A stretch of 64,000 bases of DNA from positions 375,001-439,000 of the forward strand of contig JAJTWR010000323.1 in the NCBI GenBank assembly GCA_021613335.1. The letters are read 5' to 3'. Numbering within the stretch: position 1 is the first letter of the stretch; every line of letters begins with the position of its first letter. Below are positions 58,184 through 64,000 of this stretch, piece by piece. The stretch comes from Whitmania pigra (lineage: Eukaryota; Annelida; Clitellata; Hirudinida; Haemopidae). The notes beneath the pieces were generated by a model, which saw only the letters and a list, made by a program, of their open reading frames with translations, ran no database searches and was not told the DNA's origin. A program made the position numbers and the translations under genes.

Positions 58184-59924
58184 CTTATTAGTTAACGTGC
58201 TTATTTACAAATTTATTATACAAAGTGACTTCACCCTTTACTCGGATCTAGAATGCATTTCCATCTTCTTATCAAACATTACAGCCTCCACAAACTGTCT
58301 TGATAACATTCAAGACAGGAAAACGTCAATGAATGAAAGCCCATTTTACTTTTTACCTGTGCAACTCTTTTGCATGCAGTCAGACATAATGTTTTAATAG
58401 AAAGTTATTTTTAAAAGGCGCCAACTCCTTTGCTGTGAATAGCAGCTATTATTTTCCATTCATTTTCATCACGGTTGCAATTTTTAAAATGTAATAAAGC
58501 TTTGTGAATGAAACATTTTAAATAGAATCATTTAAAGTATATTCATATTCGACGCAGCAGTAACAACTGCAAGTCTTACGATTATCTTGCCAAACAATTC
58601 TTCTATCTTATTGCCCTACCTCACATACTTTATTAACAATCTTGAATTATTATTACGAAAATTATTTTGGTAGCAGCAACAACAAACAATTATATTAACT
58701 GATTTATTCAAATGTTACTATATTTACATAAAGATATAAATTATAATACTAACTTTAACGAATCATGCTGCTTACCGAAATAGCTTTACGATTTACAATT
58801 AGCTGCTGGAGATTGACAACGTTTGTTACAGTCACTGTATTTGATATCTATTGAATAAGGCACCAATAATTTTTAATGTTACAATCTTCATGTAGAAAAT
58901 AAATTGTCAAAATTTGCGTTTCCTTTCTTCAGCCTGTCCGAATATAAAAGTATATGTATATCTTTATATATAAACATTTACGTATACATATTAAGTGTGT
59001 TTGCATTAATTAATTTAAAAAGTAACAAATTATTTAATTTTTTATTAAATGCCCTTTACATGTTCTGAGAGGTTTTGATTTTATTGGTTTTATTGCCACA
59101 TTGGATACAACTGAAAACAAGATAATTTTGAACTTATAACATGAAAATTTTAGGAATTACATTGTATCAAATCAAATTAAAAGAACAAATAGATAAAAAA
59201 AAATTTTTGATGTTGTTCAATAATTAATTCGTTGCATTTTGAAACTTAGTACATTTGATTTCTTTCGGCATGACTATTTGTTATATGTCAGTATTTTAAG
59301 AAATCAAGAGTTTTTATTTAATAATAATGAAATTAATAATTGAACTATTTCATTTAAAATTGTTGCAAAATAATAATAATTTTAAATAGTTTATTTTCAT
59401 TCATTATATGACCAACACTCATTAATGCAAAATATAAAATAAATAAATGTTGTGCCTCCTACATTTAGGAATATATAATATAACCTGTTATAGGCGTTTT
59501 TAATCACTATTAATAAACAAGTGAAGCTTGCACATTAAGATGACAAAATATCATCATTAGAATCAAAATTAATAGTAAAAAGTGTCACAACAATCCGTTT
59601 CGAATCCATTTGAATTCCAACATTGAGATTGAAAGACAAGTCTTAGAATAACTTATTTATAAAGTTATTGACTGGAAAGGTAAGGCATCTTATTGTAATG
59701 TCTACCATGCACTCAAGCGGCAGTGAAACATTCAAAGAATACTGTATGAAGTATTAAGGCTTTGTTTTTACAACCTGAAGATTGTAATTCGAAATCTCGA
59801 TTTTATTTCATTAATTTTGTTTAATAATAACAACATGTTAGTGCCAAGTTGTACTAGAGTTAGCAGTGAACTTGTAAGTTTATTTGTAAGTTTAACAATC
59901 CTAAATTTCCGAAAGTAGCAGCCC
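58184..59924. other. Spacer before L7
   Basis: Array intergenic sequence: the tail of the standard module (58.21-58.44 kb), then sequence shared with 28.3-29.1 and 40.4-41.3 kb. No gene was seen. Confidence 0.5.
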
Positions 59925-60200
59925 ATAACAGGGCGCTGAAAGGGCGTCTAATGGGCGTTAAAAGATTGTTAGATTAATAGTGAACGAAGTCACGTTTTAG
60001 GCCTAAAGTTAGCTGACTATTCAAATGTAAACAAGATTGTCAAGAGGCACAGTGAATATAAAAATAAAAAGTTTCAGTTTGACAGTCACTTCAAACCAGG
60101 TAATTAACAACTGAAATACCAAGATAAGGACGTTTAAGTGAATAAAATGTCTTTTATTAAGTAATTATTTGAAACTGATGCAATTTATTTTTATTAATAG
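59925..60200 (+). promoter_or_regulatory. L7 promoter, leader and 5'-UTR intron
   Basis: Conserved block with TATAAAA at 60057-60063. Donor CCAG|GTAATT at 60100; acceptor TTAATAG at 60200. Confidence 0.65.
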
Positions 60201-60219
60201 GTATATAAAAATTAAAGAT

Positions 60220-63200
60220 ATGCAATCTCACATGAGCATTTGGTTCATTTTTCTTTTTATCGGCGGGTTACTTGGGCAAGAATTCTGCGATAATCAATAC
60301 TGCTACATAACTGACGGAGAACTGAAAACTATCACCAGTTTGAAAGATGCTCAAGACATTTGCACCAACAACGACAGTTCAAGCTGGCTGCTGGAAATAT
60401 ACGGCTTAACAAGTTTTTTGACAATATTTATGCAAAGCTTCCAAAATCCAGTTCTATGCAACACATTCGGCATTGCCTATAACGCATGGACAAGCGTTAA
60501 CAACAGCCAGTTACCAAGTACAAATAACGTGTTACAAATATTTTTGATTATTATTGATATTTTATATAATTGTAATTATAAATTAATACATTTTTTTAAA
60601 TAGATGGCGTAACAGTCGATGAGACCGCTGGCAAAGATTTTCTTTTTTTACACCTTGTCGGAGGACAACTAAGTTTCTTCGGCGCAGACAAAATCATGCG
60701 AGGCTATTACATTTGCCGTTTTGAAGGTGAATAATTCAGCAAAGTTTCCAATACTTTAGCAAACCGATGACTGATGCCATAACATTAGCTATCATTATAA
60801 AACCATTAACGTTGGTGTAATGCTGCTTTATTAAATCTTAATTAAACAAACCAATTTGTGGTATTTTTTGTCGTTCATTTTCCATAAAACATAATCACAG
60901 CTTGTACAACTTCACAGTTTGTTAGTTAATAAATAATGATTCACCTTTCTAACTAATTGCTTAAACGGTGTTTTTAGGCAACTGCCCCGGAGGATATTGC
61001 TACGAGATATATGAACAGAGTTTCAGTTGGTTTAGAAGTGAATCTTACTGCTATACAAATCAATTTACTGTGGACAAGGACTACGGTCACTTGGCAACCT
61101 TTGACGGAATGACATACGACGAAATTTCGAACCTGAGTTTTGTTAGCCAGTTGACATCGAATACACCATATTGGATCGGATATTCAAAACTTCTTTACAC
61201 ATGGCAACATTCAAGTCGGTATTAAAAATAGAATTTAATAAATATCAAGTCATGACAATACTTAAACAAAATAATAATTAGATTAAATTTTAAACATTTT
61301 CACAGATATCAGGAATTATTTTTTACTGTTTGACACTCCATATCCACTTACCACTTCCTCGTTTAGTGGAACTGTACAGCCCAAGTACTATGTTTACTTT
61401 GATTTCACATCAGCTACTAGCGGAGAAAGGACTGTGGGCAGTGATCAATTTCAAATTATATGCATGAGAAGTAATCACATTTAATTTTTTGTACAATTAT
61501 ATATGATTTGTAACATAATATAAGCATATAACATGTGGAATTAAATAGTAAGTTGTTATTCTTACAATGTGATTAAGTTCTAATTTTCTAATCAGCTAAT
61601 TCGAAAGACAAATTTAAGCCAGTTTTCAATTTTAGCTGATTCATATTTGCTTAAATGGAAGTGTAAATAAAATTTTACATCTAATCATACAATGTAAAAT
61701 TAAAGGCACTATTTTTCTATAAGTGGTTTATTTTTAGTGTTTTTTCTTTCAATTTGAATAAATTCGTATTTGTAAGATAACTCACCCACTACAACCGTGA
61801 AAGAAACAAGTACTACCGCATTTACCTCTTCAGGTATCCGCAAATTTAGCTGATTCATATTTAATTAAATGGAAGTGTAAATAAAATTCTGAATTTAATC
61901 ATACTAAGTAAAATTAAAAGCACTAGTTGTTTATAAATTGTTTATTTTCAGTGGTTTTTTTTCAATTTGAATAAATTCGTATTTGTAAGATAACTCACCC
62001 ACGACAACCGTGAAACAAACGAGTACTACCGCCATTACCTCTTCAGGTATCCACAAATTGTTTTTTTCAAATTTCTAATTATGAAAAAGTTGTCGTTTGT
62101 CATCGTATTAATGTTTATTTGGCCGATCGTTTCAATATCATAGGTATCCGAATAAATCGCTTTGTAATTTATTTTCCCCTTCCTGCTTTCACATGAATCC
62201 CGTCGTTGGCTGGTTCTTGATTTTCAAATGTTAAGTAATGAAGCAAGAGTTGTCATTCTATTTATTGCGCTGAGTCATATAATTTATTTATTTATTTAAA
62301 ATAAAGTATAACATTTCAGACTCTTGCCCTTAAGTTATTCATTAATGTGGCGAATTATTTATTTTAAATTGGTATTTTTAAATTGTCCCAGCAACTACAG
62401 GGCAAACAAGTATAGATGTTACTCCAGTTTCAGGTACATTGACAGCGATTTTATTTATTTTTATTAATTGAAACCAAAAAGAGGGTCACAAGTGACCTCT
62501 AACACAAATTGGGGACAGATACATATAGAGTGCATAAACAAAATTTAAGTTAATTAAATTGTTAGAAACCTTCTCAAGTTTGTTCATATAAGGTAGACTT
62601 CGTAATCCTGGTATGGCCCTTGTGAAAAACCTTTGGACTAGTTCGATCTTTGTTATGGGGGGCTCCAGACCATGTAGCAATATTCGAGGATTGGCCGAAG
62701 AGAGGTGCACTACGCTCTCGTCAATTTTCGCCTGTCCCTTGAACGAAATCATTTCAGGATTAGGCGTGTTCAGACAAAGGCCTTGTGAATGATGTTGTTG
62801 ATATGGGCTTTGAAGGTGAGATTACTAATGAGGGTCGCGTATATTGTCTGTGAAGGATATGGGTCGTGAGCAGATTGTGTATTTGTTGGACATTGTGCTG
62901 CCCCCCCCCCATTATTTTGATAGAGGTTTGGAGGCATTTGTCTGGGGCTAATTGTAATTGCCATTTTTCGCTCCATAACACCAACCTGTCGATAGCAGTT
63001 TGTAAGGAATAGCTGTGGGAAGATGATAATGTTGAGTACAGCTTGATATCATAGCTTATATTTGATAAAGTTGCCTGTAAATGCATCCACAACATCGTTT
63101 ATGTAAATAAGAAAAAGCGTATGGCCCAGCACACTCTCTTGAGGCACACCACTGGTCACAACTCTGCTGTTGGATAATTGGCCTTGATATTTTTGTCTTG

Positions 63201-63749
63201 TTTTGGAGCAACATTCTGAATAGCATTTGTCACAATGTTGAGAAACAGTTTCCAGCAGTCATCAACCGAGAAGCAACACTGAAACAAGTCACTCCATCTG
63301 ATTTCACAAAAATAATTGTTGAGATTTCTGTAGCAGGATTACTGTTGGTTAACTGTTGATAGTTTTGGCAGTGGAGCATAGTTGGTTGTCTGGGGAAGTT
63401 TGGTTTGAAAACTATGGTGTTGTGATCACTCTGAGTGATTGAATTGAGGGCATCGTTTCAATCAAAAGCATGCATCACTCGAGAGGAGTAGATCAAGTAT
63501 GTTTGATTGTCGAGTCGGAGATTCAAAAAATTGGTGTAGTTGAACTATCAGTGTAAATGTCAATACAAACCATTTCAAAATGGTTATATTCAGCCATTCT
63601 AAACGATACGCGCAATCTTTTAGAATTACAAAATTAATTAAAAATCAAGATTAATTAACCTTTAGTAGTTTCATTTGGATTAAATTGGTATTTTTAAGTT
63701 GTCACAGCATCTCCAGGGCGAACAAGCGTCACCGTTACTCCAATTTCAG
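60220..63749 (+). CDS. L7: double C-type-lectin-like receptor, 3' end beyond window
   Basis: Exons seen: 60220-60517, 60604-60726, 60978-61214, 61306-61470, 61778-61834, 61990-62046, 62392-62433, 63708-63749; TM and tail exons would lie beyond 64000. All visible joins keep frame. Domain 1 differs from L1 and resembles L2 in its second half (SFLTIF, AYNAWTSVNNSQLP). Domain 2 has SWFRSESYC and YWIGYSKLLYTW; exon 4 is distinct (YFDFTSATSGERTVGSD). The first stalk exon is duplicated (61778 and 61990) and the second stalk exon also occurs twice, separated by a LINE insertion of about 1.1 kb. Likely a functional receptor with a longer stalk. Confidence 0.8.
61778..62046 (+). repeat. Duplicated first stalk exon in L7
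   Basis: Two 57-base exons (61778-61834 and 61990-62046) with matching flanks, about 212 bases apart. Both are phase 1-1, with AG and GT sites. The encoded repeats read SPTTTVKETSTTAFTSS and SPTTTVKQTSTTAITSS. Confidence 0.75.
62452..63590 (-). mobile_element. LINE (CR1/Jockey-like) fragment in L7 intron
   Basis: On the minus strand, in order: an endonuclease 3' piece with TQSDHNTIVFKPNFPR; a reverse-transcriptase segment SGVPQESVLGHTLFLIYIND; a degenerate active-site region (SYDIKLYS); then AIDRLVLWSEKWQLQLAPDKC; and a C-terminal part IELVQRFFTRAIPGLRSLPY. The frame shifts several times. Most of the RT between endonuclease and the GVPQ motif is missing. The 3' end shows AAATAA-type repeats. 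Immobile relic. Confidence 0.85.
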
Positions 63750-64000
63750 GTACCTTGATTTTGAAATTTTCAAATGGTGCATAATGAAAATGGGTGCTCT
63801 GCCATTCTAAACGATGCGCAGAATGTTTTAGAATTACAAAATTAATTAAAAATCAAGATTAATTAACCTTTGGTTTAATTCTTAGTCTTCAAAACCAATT
63901 GTTTGATGATGTGTAACTTGCATAAAATTAGAAAAGTAAAATAGGTTTAATGCAAAATATGCCTCCCTAAAGTGAATCCTAAATCCAATGACGGCAGGTT
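63750..64000. other. L7 intron, right edge
   Basis: Matches the intron that precedes the TM exon in L1, L3 and L4 (for example CCTCCCTAAAGTGAATCC). No exon was reached before the window ends. Confidence 0.6.

Overview
The window looks like AT-rich nuclear DNA from an invertebrate animal. It has spliced genes with GT-AG introns, degenerin/ENaC ion channels, a Rae1 WD40 gene, C-type-lectin-like membrane receptors, hAT DNA transposons, a LINE fragment, and degenerate CCCTAA-like (telomere-type) hexamers between genes. I cannot name the species. No operon, prophage, CRISPR or bacterial signal was seen. All calls come from reading the sequence; no searches were run.

Region 1 (1 to about 20 kb) is a tandem array of intronless-in-CDS DEG/ENaC channel genes, all on the minus strand. 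Five intact paralogues (starts at 2583, 7640, 11656, 14803, 18825) and one broken N-terminal fragment (19.70-20.01 kb) lie in two complete and one partial segmental repeat of about 7.16 kb. A full unit holds an 'alpha' channel (C-terminus ending GRLRP), a 'beta' channel (ending NDDKSR) and an unfamiliar 268-residue acidic protein with one C-terminal membrane segment. Unit 1 is about 1.9 kb longer because two hAT elements, each with an 8-bp target duplication, landed in it; unit 2 preserves both empty sites. The channels carry RG where the family usually has the HG gating motif, and GVT where the selectivity filter is usually G-x-S.

Region 2 (21.0-22.1 kb) is a single-exon Rae1 mRNA-export-factor homologue, nearly full length, with one frameshift at a GGGG run and a short in-frame deletion.

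Region 3 (23.7 kb to the right edge) is a tandem plus-strand array of eight related loci, numbered L0 to L7. The type protein has a signal peptide, two divergent C-type-lectin-like domains each encoded by two exons, a Thr/Ser-rich stalk of small exons, one membrane segment and a very short basic tail. L0, L1 and L5 are intact through the stop. L7 is intact but runs off the window and has a LINE inserted in an intron. L2 is truncated after the first lectin domain. L3, L4 and L6 are decayed by deletions and frameshifts. Ectodomain introns are all phase 1, and single stalk exons have been duplicated in L4 and L7. A conserved TATA promoter and a 5'-UTR intron precede most loci. Spacer DNA is repeated with the genes and holds three more copies of the internally deleted hAT family, one tRNA-like element and a 27-bp minisatellite.

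Taken together the window shows two birth-and-death arrays of surface proteins, one of channels and one of lectin-like receptors, flanking a housekeeping gene. Both are shaped by tandem duplication, apparent gene conversion and transposon insertion.
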